64,000 bases of DNA from Halichondria panicea (Eukaryota; Porifera; Demospongiae; Suberitida; Halichondriidae), in contig NC_087377.1 in assembly GCF_963675165.1 (NCBI RefSeq), positions 13,512,198 to 13,576,197 on the forward strand, in the 5' to 3' direction. Positions 1 to 11,680 of this stretch are shown piece by piece. Position numbers and translations under genes: made by a program. Position 1 is the first letter of the stretch; the number at the start of each line of letters is the position of its first letter. The notes below the pieces were generated by a model. The model saw nothing but the letters and a program-made list of their open reading frames with translations. It was not told the origin of the DNA and did not search any database.

Positions 1-460
1 ACCTAGTAGGTGATTCTGGAAAGATATAGTTTGGATTAGCTCCTTGGGCTAAGAGAAGTACAGTAGACTCTCGTTAATCCGGTCACCCTTGGGACCATGC
101 AGCTTGGCCAGAATAGCGAGGTGGCTGCAGCTCAGGAAATAGCCGCGGCCTAAAAACGACCTTACCTCGAATCTAATGACTATTTTTGCGGTTCTTGTCT
201 CGAGGATAATGTAGGATAATGATCATTCTGTTATATTGGGTGTGGTTGAGCAAATAAAATTGGATCTTGGCTAGTGTTCTTCAAAACGCTGTATCTGATT
301 CTCTGCATTCGCTTGACCAAATTGTTTATCCAGTTGCCTAGAATGTGCAAGAGATAGTATACACATTATATAACATAGGAGTTAGAAGCCGCAAAAACGA
401 AAATTGATCTATGTAAACGTCATTAACCACACGCTTCCGTTGCCAACACTATCCTTAACC
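1..460. other. Intergenic DNA with a pogo-like repeat end
   Basis: No coding exon is supported here. From 61 the sequence begins cagtagactctcgttaatcc directly after a TA dinucleotide, the look of a Tc1/mariner-pogo terminal repeat. About 115 bases of it reappear in inverse orientation at 49560-49677. The other end of this copy is not visible, so it is a fragment. Confidence 0.5.
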
Positions 461-1540
461 TAGCCTCGATCCCAGGCCGAGTTTTCGCTTTTATAACGGT
501 TAGGCAAACATGGTACTAGTTGTCTGCGCATGCGTCAGTCGTTCGTCAGATTCTGACCAATGGATATTCTCGTTCACTTTCGTGACATTTATATTCGTGT
601 ACTATCGTGTACTAGAAGTCAGTTCCCGTTTTATCATTATTGGAATCGATTGGAATGGCTCTTAGCTGAAGCTTCTCTCTTCTCTGAAGCTTATTCTGAA
701 GACTGAACAACAAGGGAAGAGGTATAAAGCTTTGTCAAGCTTGTTAAGGTCAGATATTTTTGTGTGGGCCCTATGGCCGGCTATGCTATCAAGTCTTGTT
801 CATGTTTGGCAAGAATGTAGGTAGACTATAGTTTCATCATTAATATGGTGGATCAAGTGAAGAGTGTGAGCTAGAGAACTTGGTGCTGCCATCATCAGCT
901 CGTCGACAATGACACTATAACCGAGAAATTTAATATGTATAGATCTACACGTATTTAAAATGTCTACTTCTCTGTACAGGAGCAATGGCTAATATCCAGC
1001 TATCCCAACAGTGCTCCTCTTGGCTATACTAACGGACGAGACTGGACAGTTTGAGGTAAGGGTTTAACCGTCTTTGGTTTCTTTTAATATTGTCCTATAC
1101 TCACAGACACAGGACTGGAGTATGACCTGCTCATTCGAGCGTTGCTGGGTAGCTCAGAGACATCAAGAGAATCTACGTTTTCTCAAGCAATGAGTTACGA
1201 GTTGGGGCCTAGAATCAGAGAAGTCCAGCAGGCTGCTAAATCTTTTTGAAACGTAATTTGAAGGCATTCAATCATCCTGAAGTTGCCCTGGGTCACTGTA
1301 ATTGTGCTGCAGCACAACTGGCAACTCCCCAGGCCTTTGTGAAGCAGCTCCCTATGTGCATCTTTTGTGTACTCACTCTGTGCATTTTCTGTGTACAAAT
1401 TTCTATTATTGATTTATTAAATATTTTTGCCGACCACAAATATACAATGAAAATTTGACGCATGCGCAGACAACTAGTACCAGGCCCAGTTGTTCGCCTA
1501 ACCGTTATAAAAGCGAAAACTCGGCCTGGGATCGAGGCTA
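461..1540. mobile_element. Non-autonomous DNA transposon, TAGCCTCG family, 9-bp TSD
   Basis: Long inverted terminal repeats (about 80 bp, right end slightly diverged) bound the element: left starts tagcctcgatcccaggccg at 461, right ends with its complement at 1540. The 9-bp direct repeat tccttaacc lies at 452-460 and 1541-1549, a perfect target-site duplication. The short internal reading frames show no transposase motif. Relatives lie at 13682-14179, 16374-16905, 60751-61518 and 62043-62124. Long terminal repeats with 9-bp duplications fit Mutator-like elements, but assignment without a transposase is inference. Confidence 0.85.
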
Positions 1541-2294
1541 TCCTTAACCTTGCAAGTTGCTGTGAGTCTGACCTCCTGCAGGCGTGCCTGTGTGATCTCA
1601 GGCTCAGAAGGTCCCCACCTGAGTTCCTCTGACCTGCTGTAGGTGTACCTGTGGCCTCCATGCAGAGTCTCTGCATGTATCTTGTCTAAGCCTTTGTTGC
1701 TGAGTGTCTGAGTGTAGCTATACAGCTCTTGTGTAGGTCCCTATATATAGTTGATAGTTCATACATGATAGTTCATTGGCAGCATACTACCAACTGCCTA
1801 GTCGGCAAAGATGCTGAAGTATACATCAGCATCTTTGCCGACTAGGATACTTACACAATCATGCAATTAACTATTATAGGTATAATCCCACGAAATTTAC
1901 CAGTCTATATACGGTATATATAGTATAGCTAATTACTCAACATGCACTGCGTACTAAAATCAAGTCTCATGCATGTAACAAACCAGGCAGATATAAAAGT
2001 ATTATAATTCACTCAAAAATGTGACTTTACAGTATAATTTATACACCTCGAATACTGCTGTTACTAGCTATATAGCATAATTACCTTTAATAGCAGTTTG
2101 ACACTAACTGTCCTACTCTATTGCTATAGGACAACTGCTGCAGCTGAAAGAATTACCCAGAACACGTACGCTGTTTTTTTACCTGCACGAATAAAAAAGT
2201 ATTGATGCCACGGTATGGTCACATTACATAGATAGATATACTCCAGATCTCAATAAACAGGCTTATATAGACGCGTAAATGGTATGTAATTATA
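1541..2294. other. Intergenic DNA with a perfect hairpin
   Basis: No exon is supported. The one structured element is a perfect 21-bp inverted repeat at 1797-1817 and 1826-1846 with an 8-base loop. The rest is AT-rich sequence downstream of the minus-strand gene at 2295-3235. Confidence 0.5.
1797..1846. repeat. Perfect short hairpin (21-bp arms)
   Basis: Left arm cctagtcggcaaagatgctga is followed by eight loop bases and the exact complementary arm. It may be a miniature foldback element or a transcribed hairpin; no second copy was noticed in the window. Confidence 0.8.
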
Positions 2295-3235
2295 CTAACT
2301 TTTACTAGCTGTCTCTGGTACAGCTATCTCTGGTATAGGTATAGCTGTCTCTGGTATAGCTGTCTCTGGTATAGTTGTCTCTGGTATTCGAATGGTGCGA
2401 GTTAAAATTCCCTTGGTTGTCTCGTTACATTTGGACGTCACTATTATCCTTGCATGGACATCCACCACGGCATTAAATGATACAGAGAATATTGCTACTA
2501 AACTATTGCTTTCTGCAGAAATAGTGATGTATTCAGTTTCAGTGTTATTCTCAAATAACTGGACGGTGTAGTAACTAGGATCATAATTCCCATTATTGTG
2601 TGCCCAGCTAACTTCCACACTAGCAGTGTTATAGTCCTCTGGTCTGAAAAGAGATCCTATCACAGGAGAAGTCACATCTAAAGGAGGACCTATATAGTAA
2701 AGAAATATTAAATGACATTACTTTAACACCCCCTCCAATATTAAGCATTAAACCATATCCCCGATCGCCCTCTAGGGCAATAGTCTTAGCGGTGGATTAT
2801 GATTGGTTTTAATATAGACTGCAATTTACCTGAAGGTCTGTGCTGCTGGGCTTCAGCATTTTCAGAACTCACGCTACAAGTAATAAAAAACTCCGGCAAT
2901 GACGAGTTTAGCACGAACAGATCTGCTTCCATCAAAGGTAAAATAGTTGAAGTAAGATTTGTTTTAATAGGACCTAAAACATACTCAGTCCCCGGAGTGT
3001 CAAATCCACGCATATATGACAAAGGAAAGTCCGATGGAACATGCGGTGGTGCATAAAGGTTGATAACATCTCCCACTCCACTGCAGACATAAGTAACAAT
3101 CTCATCAGGACAAACATAAGTTTGGTTGGTTGATTGCAGAGAAGACCTAAGCATCGTCTGACTGGACACATTCACAATCAAACATGTACACACTCCTAGA
3201 AGTAGCACTGACCAAGTCATCTGAACAAATAGCAA
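2295..3235 (-). CDS. Receptor-family gene A: secreted Ig-like + FN3 protein
   Basis: Two exons on the minus strand. Exon 1 (3235-2830) encodes a hydrophobic signal peptide (MTWSVLLLGVCTC region, starting at 3235 or 3220) and an Ig-like domain with the cysteines of TYVCPDEIVTYVC and FFITCSV. It ends at a GTAAAT donor. Exon 2 (2689-2295) starts GPPLDVTSPVI, a typical FN3 opening, carries one FN3-like domain and ends in a threonine/proline stalk of IPET-type repeats before a TAG at 2295. Phase-1 joining matches the other family members. No transmembrane segment or Sushi exon is visible, so the product looks secreted; a lost 3' half is the alternative. It is head to head with receptor gene B, with about 250 bp between start codons. 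Confidence 0.72.
2310..2395 (-). repeat. Tandem IPET-coding repeat
   Basis: Units of about 15-18 bp (tctctggtatagctg type) repeat five to six times at the 3' end of gene A. They encode a Thr/Pro/Glu-rich run of the kind that forms O-glycosylated stalks. Unit length is a multiple of three, so copy number can vary without frameshift. Confidence 0.7.
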
Positions 3236-3489
3236 ACCTATTATCTCATAGTTAGTCTATAGATCTACTTACCATTGGCATTGGTGTCATGCTCTTTATG
3301 GACGATCTGTTAATGTATCTTCTTTGCCAGTTGGCATTTGTTTTCACAAAGAAGCTGCTTTGCGGATGTATAGAATATTTTAAGGGATTGGTGGTCCGCC
3401 CCCAGCTAACCTGGCCCCCTTCCCCTTTTATACCACGTCACGCTTCTCGTTTAACTGCATGGGAGGACTGCTGAAACAGTATTAAAATT
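3236..3489. promoter_or_regulatory. Shared divergent promoter region of genes A and B
   Basis: About 250 bp separate the start codons of gene A (minus) and gene B (plus), so the two probably share regulatory DNA. Toward gene B there is a TATA-like ttttatacc at 3426-3434 and a cacgtca (CRE/ATF-like half site) at 3434-3440, about 55 bases before the ATG. Transcription start sites cannot be seen from sequence alone. Confidence 0.5.
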
Positions 3490-6400
3490 ATGTCTCTCAA
3501 GTTAAACATCGACGTTGTAGTCGTGTTCTATTTTGCTTCTCTGAGTGCTATCACTGGTACATGGTAGATCTATAACAAGCTACTGAACAGTGTCTCTCAG
3601 ACAGTGGGACCAATACCATAGATCTATGCCAATACCGCGTCCATCAGTGCATGCAGTGGATACTTTGTTGCTATAGTTCTAGCATTAATTATACTGCTTT
3701 GAATTTTATATTAAATCTATCTGTTTTCTTTACAGCACAGTATTCAGTGAGTACGAGTTCGAGACTATATTAATTAACCAATACGTCTTTACTTTAATAC
3801 TACGTTCCTTCACAGCACAATATTCAGTGAGTGTGGAGAGACCATGTCCAATGGAAACAGTCACTTTCACTTGCACTGCTGCTGGAGATTCCTTGAGATG
3901 GATACCATCAGATACCTCAGCTCCCATCACCGTTCGCAACACCATTGATCTCAATGTATCACTAATGCAATCAGGTTACACTGTGAAACTAACTGCATTC
4001 AATGACACTAGCTTAACATCTACTCTATCAAGAACAGCAGAGAACGGGATCACTGTGATGTGTGTGGAGTTTGTCCCTGTAAGCAATATAAGATCTTCAA
4101 CAATTAATTTGGTTGGTGAGTTGCAGTCTTATCCATATACTAACTTTAATATAATTATATATAGATGCACCAGGACCACCTTCCATCATAAGACACTCCA
4201 CTCTGAGCAACTCAGCCAATAAAGTTAATGTGACTATTGGTTGGGACCTTCCTGCTGAGACTGGTGGTAGAGATGATCTCACCTACTCAGTGACCATCTC
4301 ACCTCCGGCCCAGCACTCTGCTACTGTCCTCACATCCACCTCTGTCACTGTGACTGCTCAATACAATGTGAACTACACTGTCGGTGTTGTAACTACCAAC
4401 TGTGCTGGGAACAGTACAATTGCTGGGTACAACTTTAGGATTGGTGAGTCGACAGTAATTTCGTTTTTGTATACATGTACACCACCGATAGTACCACATG
4501 CGTGCAGATTCGATTCCAATACATAATTCTATCCAATTCTCCTTGTATATCCAGTTTCCTGTGTCCTGCCTGCCCCTCCACTAAATGGAACTTTGCTCAA
4601 CACAAACTCTCACCTAACTGAGGGCTCAATCATTACCTTCCAGTGTGATCCTGGGTTTTCACTGGTGGGTGCAGCAACTACCACTTGTAACAACTCTGGT
4701 CTCTGGAATCCTGACCTGGCTCTATTGGAATGCTCATGTAAGTTTATTTGTGTCTTAATGTATGCTGTATATAACTATATTGACCTATATATAGACCCAG
4801 AAACTGGAAATGTTGCTGCTGTAGCTGGAGGTGTTGTTGGTAGTATAGTGATTGTGGCACTTATCATCCTGGTGGTGATAGTTCTCTTGGTGGTTCTCAG
4901 AGAAAAGAGAGAAGGTGAGTTGACACGTTCTCTCATCGTCTAACAAAATGTAATGATTATATTCACAGAGAGTGTAAGACTTAAATCAAACGACAGTATG
5001 GAAATGGATGATAAATTTGATGTAGGCTTTCTTAATTGTCATAATAGTGGAGTATTTTGTCTAGACTTTATACATGTGTTTTGGGGATTTCACAAAATTA
5101 TATGACATGCACACTACTTCTGCTTGCGCAGGATCGGAGTACATTGTACAGATCTGTTTCTGAAATGTAATTCTTTACTTTATCTGTTTCCCGACATCCC
5201 AGGCTACAGTGGAGCCGGTAATCTATGCTGCCCTTAGCTCCAGCCAGCCCCACAAGAAAAGCAACACGACTGCCACAGTGGACCATCATCAGGTGACCTA
5301 CGCCACTGTAGATGTCGCTGCCACCTGCAGGAAACAAGCAGCTAAAGCAGCCACCCTCCCCACCAGCCCAACAAGTGAGTCTGTTTGTGTTTGCTTCTGT
5401 CATTGTGGATGCATGGTTTTGATAGTTGTACAAGATAATGATAAAATCTTCTCATGCAGTGTATACAGGCTAATGCATATAGTCTGTTCCTGGTAGACAA
5501 TGTCAGAAGCCTCTATCAATTATAAGTTTCCCATTCTTGTGATTAACAAGAAGTGTACTGCATAGAGTTGTCTATTCCTGGTAGAGTTGTGTTGTGCCAG
5601 TATTTCTGGAAATTTGCCTCTAAATTGTGTGTTAGACCATAGATAAAGGAAAGAGAGATTGGAAACGAAAGTACACTTGAATGAACAACTGCGTTGCGAA
5701 TGTGGTTTAACCGAGGTTGCCTTATACGTTGCCAAAGAGACAAACCATAGACAAACGATAGTCTTACTCATGCAGTGAAGGAATTCTGCTTATAGCTTGC
5801 AGTTCCATACAATACTTGAGACCATATATGTGACACAGTACACTATACTTAGTTAGATAGCTCTAGCTATATAAGACTTTGTATCCCTTTAGCAACTTCA
5901 TGTATAACAATCGACATTTATTTTGTCATTTTCCAAGTGATACCTGCCAACAAGGGGCATTGTATCGAAGCTTTGAGAGGTTTGGAAGAGTCTATAGATT
6001 TGCTTTTAACCTTATTTTCCCCCATTTGGGCTGACAAAACGGTTAGTTTTCAAATTAAGCCACACCCCTGCACAAAAGTAGCCGTTTTGATTTCCGTTTC
6101 CAATCTCTCTCCTTTATGGTCAGACTTGTCAGTTCCTCATAATAGCTTTAGTAGGGGAAATGGTTTGTACCCCTAATCACATTACTGACAGTCTTGTTGG
6201 CTGTATCTATATTAAATTTGGATGATTATAGTTTGTCCATACTAGGGCTTCTGTCCACACTTAAAGCCTTGTTCAGCCTGAACAGAATAATTATGAGTAG
6301 CAAACACTTACAGTGTATGTTTACACAGAGCCACTCCCTCTCTAGAAAAAACAACGTGCAGCTCTAGACCAGCTCCTTTCTATGCCTGAGCCCTATAAGC

Positions 6401-9400
6401 CCTCTCCCAGTCACAGTGTCTCTATAAAGCAGCTCCTACCTCATCATTTTGTTTCTCATGCATGCAAGACATTTCTTTCATCCTTCATTCATCTTAAAAC
6501 ACCATTATTGTACTTTTACTGCATTGCCTGAGGTGCCAGTTTATGAACCATTACCTTGTAGCCCTGGGCCCCATGCTGAGGTGCCAATTATGACAGTTAA
6601 AATTAATGTTTAAATTTCCACTAGACAGACTACACATGACAAAAGTGTAGTATACCGCATAGCGCGAAATTTTCGAGGCACTTATATTTCGTGGATTGGC
6701 CTCTAAAAGCCATTTCGTTGCACAATGTTCGCGGAAGCCACGCCTTTAAATCTTGCACGTTATAGCAGGTAAAGAACGATTTTCGTGGACTTAATTTTCG
6801 TGTAGGATTGCTAACCCACGAAATCCACGAAAATTAAGCCCCTCGAAAATTTCGCGCTATACGGTAGGTGGGAAATAATATTAATTATAGATGCAGTACA
6901 AATGTTTGTCCAGTCCATGTGGATTGTTTCTGTTTCAGTGTCTTTAGAAACAACTTTTACAGTGTTTTTACTCCCATAAACATACAGCCTCAGCCTCGGC
7001 AGATGTGGACAAGCTCCTGGACATTGACCAGGCCTTGGTGCAGATCAGGTCAATGAAGCACAAGTGGAGGGAGCTGGCTGAAGCTGTGAGGCTGCCAGAG
7101 ACATTGATCAAACAGGTTTGTAATCCTATCTAGAGGCAATCATTGTATGCTGCGTGTATAAAGATATCAATTGCAAGTGTGAGCAGATGATATAAACATA
7201 ATAGATTCATCATCGAATCATTCCTTAATAGGTTGAAATTGTTGATGGTATGAGCTACATGTTCTTTTAGTAGACAGTAACTTTCTCATGCCCTGCTTTA
7301 CCATATTGTTTTGTCACACATTACTACTGGCAAAATAAAACTATACTTCATTTTCTCAACTATAGATTGAGGATTCATGCTGCAATGACAATGCTGGCTG
7401 CTTGACGGAGGTGATTAACCAATGGAGTTGCTCTGGACAACCAACGTGGAGTGAGCTGACTAACCATCTCAGTAAGATTGGGGAGGAGCAACTGGCAAAG
7501 GAACTCATGACTATCTACGACATTAGTGAGTACAGTCAGTCAGTGCATATATACACTAATTTTTCTGAATAATTATAATATTTGATACTCCAATGCTTTA
7601 TTAAGCCCTACTATTATCTAAGCACTATATAAGATTGATATTGTTACATAGTTGAATCGTTAATAAATTATGCAGTACATTTCATAGTTGATATTGTCAC
7701 ATAATTATTATACATATAGTTGTTGAACAGCCTAAATAGGATGCATTCTTAACTTGCCTATCAATTTATTTTGATGATGTCACTAACATCATGTATAATA
7801 ATTGTTATGATGCTTTCTTAAAAGGTGATGATCCAGTGTTGCAAACATACATTTTTTCCCAAGAGTGGGTTGTGTGTATAGTGATAGTGCATATGTTGTC
7901 CTAAGCCACCACATACATTCACTATGACTGACCTGTGGTATACCACCACAATTCATAGTGAATCAGAGTGGTGGCTTCAAAAAACATAATTGTACATGTA
8001 TGCTTCCTCGCTTCCTTGTACTTAGGGAACCACTATAGTATACACCTACGTACCTGACAGTGTCCACTGTGTGATTCATTTGCTGACATACCAACCTACT
8101 GTGTAGCTGCATGTCTCAGTTTATAGTATACTGTATATACGCAGACTATGTACGTATAGTTCACATGTTGAACAATCACCAACACGATGTACTTCACCTA
8201 TAGTCACCTTTAGCCCTTTGATATGTGGAGGTTCCAGAACAATATAATTATTGTATAGCGGGTAAATTTGGCGAAAAAGGCAATTGAACTATTATTGGTA
8301 ATTTTTAATTTGACAATCATTTTATGCTGCATGCATTGATCTCTTACGGAATACTGGGACTGAGTAGGAAGGCAAACATTGGCGAATTTTAATTTTGGCG
8401 ACCCAGCTCGCCTTGATTTGCCAAATTTCCAAATTTATACCCACTGTATACAGTATATCTAAGTTGTACAACATGCAAGTAGTTGTATTCTGCTGAATTT
8501 TAGAGAGCTGATCGATGTAAAGATCTGTAACTTTAGCTAGTTTTTCTATTTACGATACTAGAATGGTGAGAATCATTCCAATGACACGTACACTCTCTAC
8601 ACATACACACAGGTTGTCTCCCTGTGGAGTTGAGCTCTTGTTTGGCAGCACCAAAAACATTGCATAAGTACGACAAAACCTCTCCCCTCCCCTCTCAATC
8701 CCCCACAGTGACCGATGACAGCCCTGGACTACTAAATACACTTCCTCCGTCACGCCCTCCAAAACTGTAAGTTGAATACTAAAATTAATGTTCACCCATA
8801 ATTATGTATGTATGGTATAATAATTATATCTTACCATTACAATTGTTATGGCTGTTCCTTAGTACAACCAAAGTCTTAATACACCAACCTACAGACACTA
8901 GCAAAGAGGTGTTGGTGTCTGTAGGTTGGTGTAGTGTGTCCATGCATAAAGCAACTAGATTACTTATTTTTATATCAAATGCAAATGCACTGAGTGCCCC
9001 CGTAAGTATGAGTAACAAGCAATGCAAGGATACTAATATAATTATTAACCTTGCCAGTGCTTGTTATGAATCCCTTATTGCACGAGTATAGCCATACTAT
9101 TGATTGTTAATCGTTTGTGATGCAGTTTTAAGGACATTTTTAGCAGCAGTTTATTTCAGTAAAAAAAATTTGCCGCGGCCGTTATTCGAAAGTATGGTCG
9201 TCAAGGCAGTGATTACTGGTACGCGATTAATCACTGTACGAATCACAGTGAATAATAGGACAACATGCGATTTTCACTATAATTACGTCAAGACGCTGCC
9301 ATGTACTTGTGTATAGCTACATGATCCTTATTTCCTCTCCCAATACAGAACTGGTGAGATGGTTCCAGCCCGTCCCCCTAAACCAGCCCCTAACATCGAA

Positions 9401-9433
9401 CCCCCGGCACCTCCACACCCCTTTAAGCACTAG
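3490..9433 (+). CDS. Receptor gene B: Ig-FN3-Sushi-TM-tandem ITIM-death domain receptor
   Basis: Eleven exons splice in frame: 3490-3556, 3816-4115, 4165-4443, 4555-4737, 4795-4914, 4969-4995, 5210-5374, 6988-7115, 7366-7525, 8709-8766, 9349-9433. Total is 1572 nt, 523 residues. Order: signal peptide (1-22); Ig-like domain (23-122; cysteines in PCPMETVTFTC and VMC); FN3 (123-215); one Sushi/CCP with four cysteines (216-276); membrane segment with a GGVVG motif (about 282-308) followed by basic residues. The tail has ITIM-type motifs VIYAAL (Tyr331) and VTYATV (Tyr356), then a death domain over two exons (about 384-475; KHKWRELAEAVRLPETL and TWSELTNHLSKIGEEQLA). It ends in a proline-rich tail with PARPPKPAP. 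Ectodomain introns are all phase 1. An ATTAAA follows at 9448. Expected role: surface receptor joining phosphatase-recruiting and death-fold signalling (inferred from motifs). Confidence 0.85.
3736..3770 (+). pseudogene. Duplicated start of receptor exon 2
   Basis: In intron 1 of gene B, tttacag followed by cacagtattcagtgagta repeats the acceptor and first codons of the real exon 2 at 3816. The copy runs into a stop within about ten codons. It is a leftover of a partial exon duplication and could act as a decoy acceptor. Confidence 0.6.
5375..6987. other. Long intron 7 of gene B
   Basis: This intron separates the ITIM exon from the death-domain exons. It holds a MITE at 6653-6866 and one possible extra exon at about 6360-6415. 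That exon would have an AG acceptor, an open frame with PEPYKPSPSH, and a weak GTGTCT donor that keeps phase 1, adding a short proline-rich linker. The rest shows nothing I can name. Confidence 0.45.
6653..6866. mobile_element. MITE, TACCGTATAGCG family
   Basis: Terminal inverted repeats taccgcatagcgcgaaattt and its complement ending acggta bound about 214 bp with no coding capacity. Relatives lie at 13213-13410, 19602-19840 and 55250-55491. It sits inside intron 7 of gene B. Confidence 0.75.
7900..7982. repeat. Imperfect hairpin in gene B intron 9
   Basis: The segments taagccaccac...attcactatga and tcatagtgaat...ggtggctt are mutually complementary around a central spacer. It looks like a small decayed foldback element inside the intron after the second death-domain exon. 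Confidence 0.5.
8881..8932. repeat. Inverted repeat with 18-bp arms
   Basis: The arm acaccaacctacagacac at 8881-8898 is exactly complementary to 8915-8932 with a 16-base loop. It lies in intron 10 of gene B. Confidence 0.75.
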
Positions 9434-10536
9434 GTTTGTGGTATGGCATTAAACAATTCTTTTAGCACAAGATCAACTCAATACATGCATGAATTCACTT
9501 TTATTTTGTGCTGTAGTTTGGTCACCATCACTTAATTTTCAGCTTACATGCTTAACACATCAAAGTTTGTTATTCGTTCATTTTACTGCTGTTTTAAATC
9601 ACTTTTACACATTAATTTTTTATCGCTGCTTATCCTCGAAATATATTTTGGCATCCTCTAGATTGCATGCATGTTGTATTTAATGTATGTGATCAGGTGA
9701 AGTTGTTTTGTAGCTCTTGTTCTAAATGATCCTGGCTTTTATTGCCTACTTTTAATCAGTTTCCGTAATGCATCAATGGAGAAACTTAATAGCTATATCT
9801 GTACATGTACATAACAAAGCTTTCTTGCAAGCATATGATAATTCACAATGACATGCATATGTTTTAAACAATGCCAATTAACTGTCTTGATATATTGTTC
9901 CCTACAATAGTTATAGGTCATTATTCATATCTAGGAGTCTGTACAGTCATCGTAATTATATAATGATGCATTTATAACTACTGCATTGGTGCTGTACGTA
10001 TATAGCATGTACATGTATCTCTATAGGAAAGTAAGTTTTCCTGCTATAAAAGCAGTTGTTTAATTTTAAGGCTATAAAGTCCATTTTATTTTCTTGGTTG
10101 TTTATGAATGCATGGGATGCCAGCATTATGTATTGACTAGTGTATACAGAGTCTATAATAGTGTGTTTCCCACTGTGTACACTGAAGCTATAATGTTTCT
10201 CGATTTGCATTTCAAGTGAGGTGAAAAGAGGATTGTTGAGGCCTATAGTTGAATTGCTGTCTCTTCTCAGGGATAGGAATATGCATTGTCAGTTTATGGT
10301 CAGAGGAGGTCCGACATGGGTGCACAATTCATGCATTGATGTCATAATGATTGCAGACATGTGATAGTATTCATGCAGGCCAATGCACTATCTAGCTAGC
10401 ACTTGTAGTGATTTGTGCATGCACACATGAATGTCGACCTCTGGTTTATGATAGTTGGGTTATAGTGACTAAGTCTATCTTTCAATCATAAGGTTTTATC
10501 CCTCTGCATGGCCTGGCTGTAAACACTAATAAGTGT
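9434..10536. other. Intergenic DNA downstream of gene B
   Basis: AT-rich sequence follows the gene B stop. An ATTAAA at 9448 is the nearest plausible poly(A) signal. No other exon, RNA gene or clear repeat boundary is visible. Confidence 0.5.
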
Positions 10537-10992
10537 ATCAAAACTAAAAAACATTTGCAATGTGAACGTTGCTAGGATTGCCAGGAAAAGAAAAGCGCGA
10601 AAAAGCGAAGAAACAAGAAATTCGGCGAGTGCATAACTCCAATCCGTTACAACGTCATTCACATGTACTATTTCAAGAAATTTAAGCTATATATATACTT
10701 GTTTTGGTACTTTTCCTGGCCAATCCTTTCACATCAGTTGCAAGTAATAATAATTATTATTTAGTTTCACTGTCCAAAGGTGAATTCTTATTTAGTGCAA
10801 TGACTGTGCCCAACCTGTATTTTGATTCTAAATTCCTTATCAACAGTAGGCCACTTGACTGTACATGTTCATGACGTTGTAACGGATTGGAGTTATGCAC
10901 TCGCCAAATTTCTTGTTTCTTCGCTTTTTCGCGCTTTTCTTTTCCTGGCAATCCTAGCAACGTTCACATTGCAAATGTTTTTTAGTTTTGAT
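10537..10992. mobile_element. Foldback-type element with about 125-bp inverted ends
   Basis: The sequence from 10537 (atcaaaactaaaaaacattt) is repeated as its complement up to 10992. Both arms contain a run of ccaggaaaagaaaagcgcga. About 200 bp of spacer lie between them. A second copy in opposite orientation is at about 51974-52436. No coding capacity is visible. Confidence 0.8.
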
Positions 10993-11680
10993 TCCCTTTC
11001 TTTTTCAATACAGTAGTACATTAATGATAAGATAAAATTAATGTGACGTTGATTAATTTGTCATCGTCCTGTAATCTTGTTGAAGATAATATATAAGTGG
11101 TCGTTGGACAGAATTATATTATACTCCTCAATAGTCTCGATCCCAGGCCGCACTTCACTCAGGGAATTGAGGAGTTAGCCTCCTTCACCGGCCTTTTTTT
11201 CTCAATAATGAAAGTGAAATACCTATGAGGAACATCAAGAAGCAAGAGAAGTTAAGAAGAGAAGACAGGACTGGAATAAACATTTAGTATTTTATTCAGT
11301 CATTTATCTATGATAAAAATAATGGCAGCCATGTTTATACTGTAGATGTACTTCCAAGTGCAAAAGCATGGAGGCCTATGGTAGATCCAGTCAGTGCATA
11401 CATCTAGCATAAATAGCATACCTGAAGTGAGAGAATGGAGAGCTGAGCTGAAGAAAGGAGGTTTTGTGTTTATCGATGTCACAGCCACGCCCACCTCATA
11501 AGTTGCCATGCGTTGCTGTGGCAGTCATTTAAAGATGGCGGAATTGCGTAGGTAAGAAAAGTGGAGCCTGAGAGGTCACCTGCGTCTTGGAAGCGGACGC
11601 AATTCTGAGAAAAACGCCCATGCTCCGGTTTGTAGTCGACTAGAGGCTGTATCTAGAATCTTCTGAATATTCACCTCCAC
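10993..11680. repeat. Half of a 1.14-kb inverted duplication
   Basis: This sequence, together with the foldback element before it, reappears inverted at 51285-52436 with high identity. Homology stops near ctagaatcttctgaatat in both copies. It contains a TAGTCTCGATCCCAGGCC stretch related to the TAGCCTCG family. The small reading frame in it differs by a 6-bp indel between copies and shows no known motif, so I do not call it a gene. Confidence 0.75.

Noticed and set aside
1293..1676. 127-codon minus-strand open frame
   Set aside because: It spans the terminal repeat of a transposon and unrelated flank, and shows no domain or splice context.
11300..11509. Open frame beginning MATYEVGVAV (also at 51445)
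   Set aside because: Part of a repeated element in both places; copies differ by indels and no domain is recognisable.
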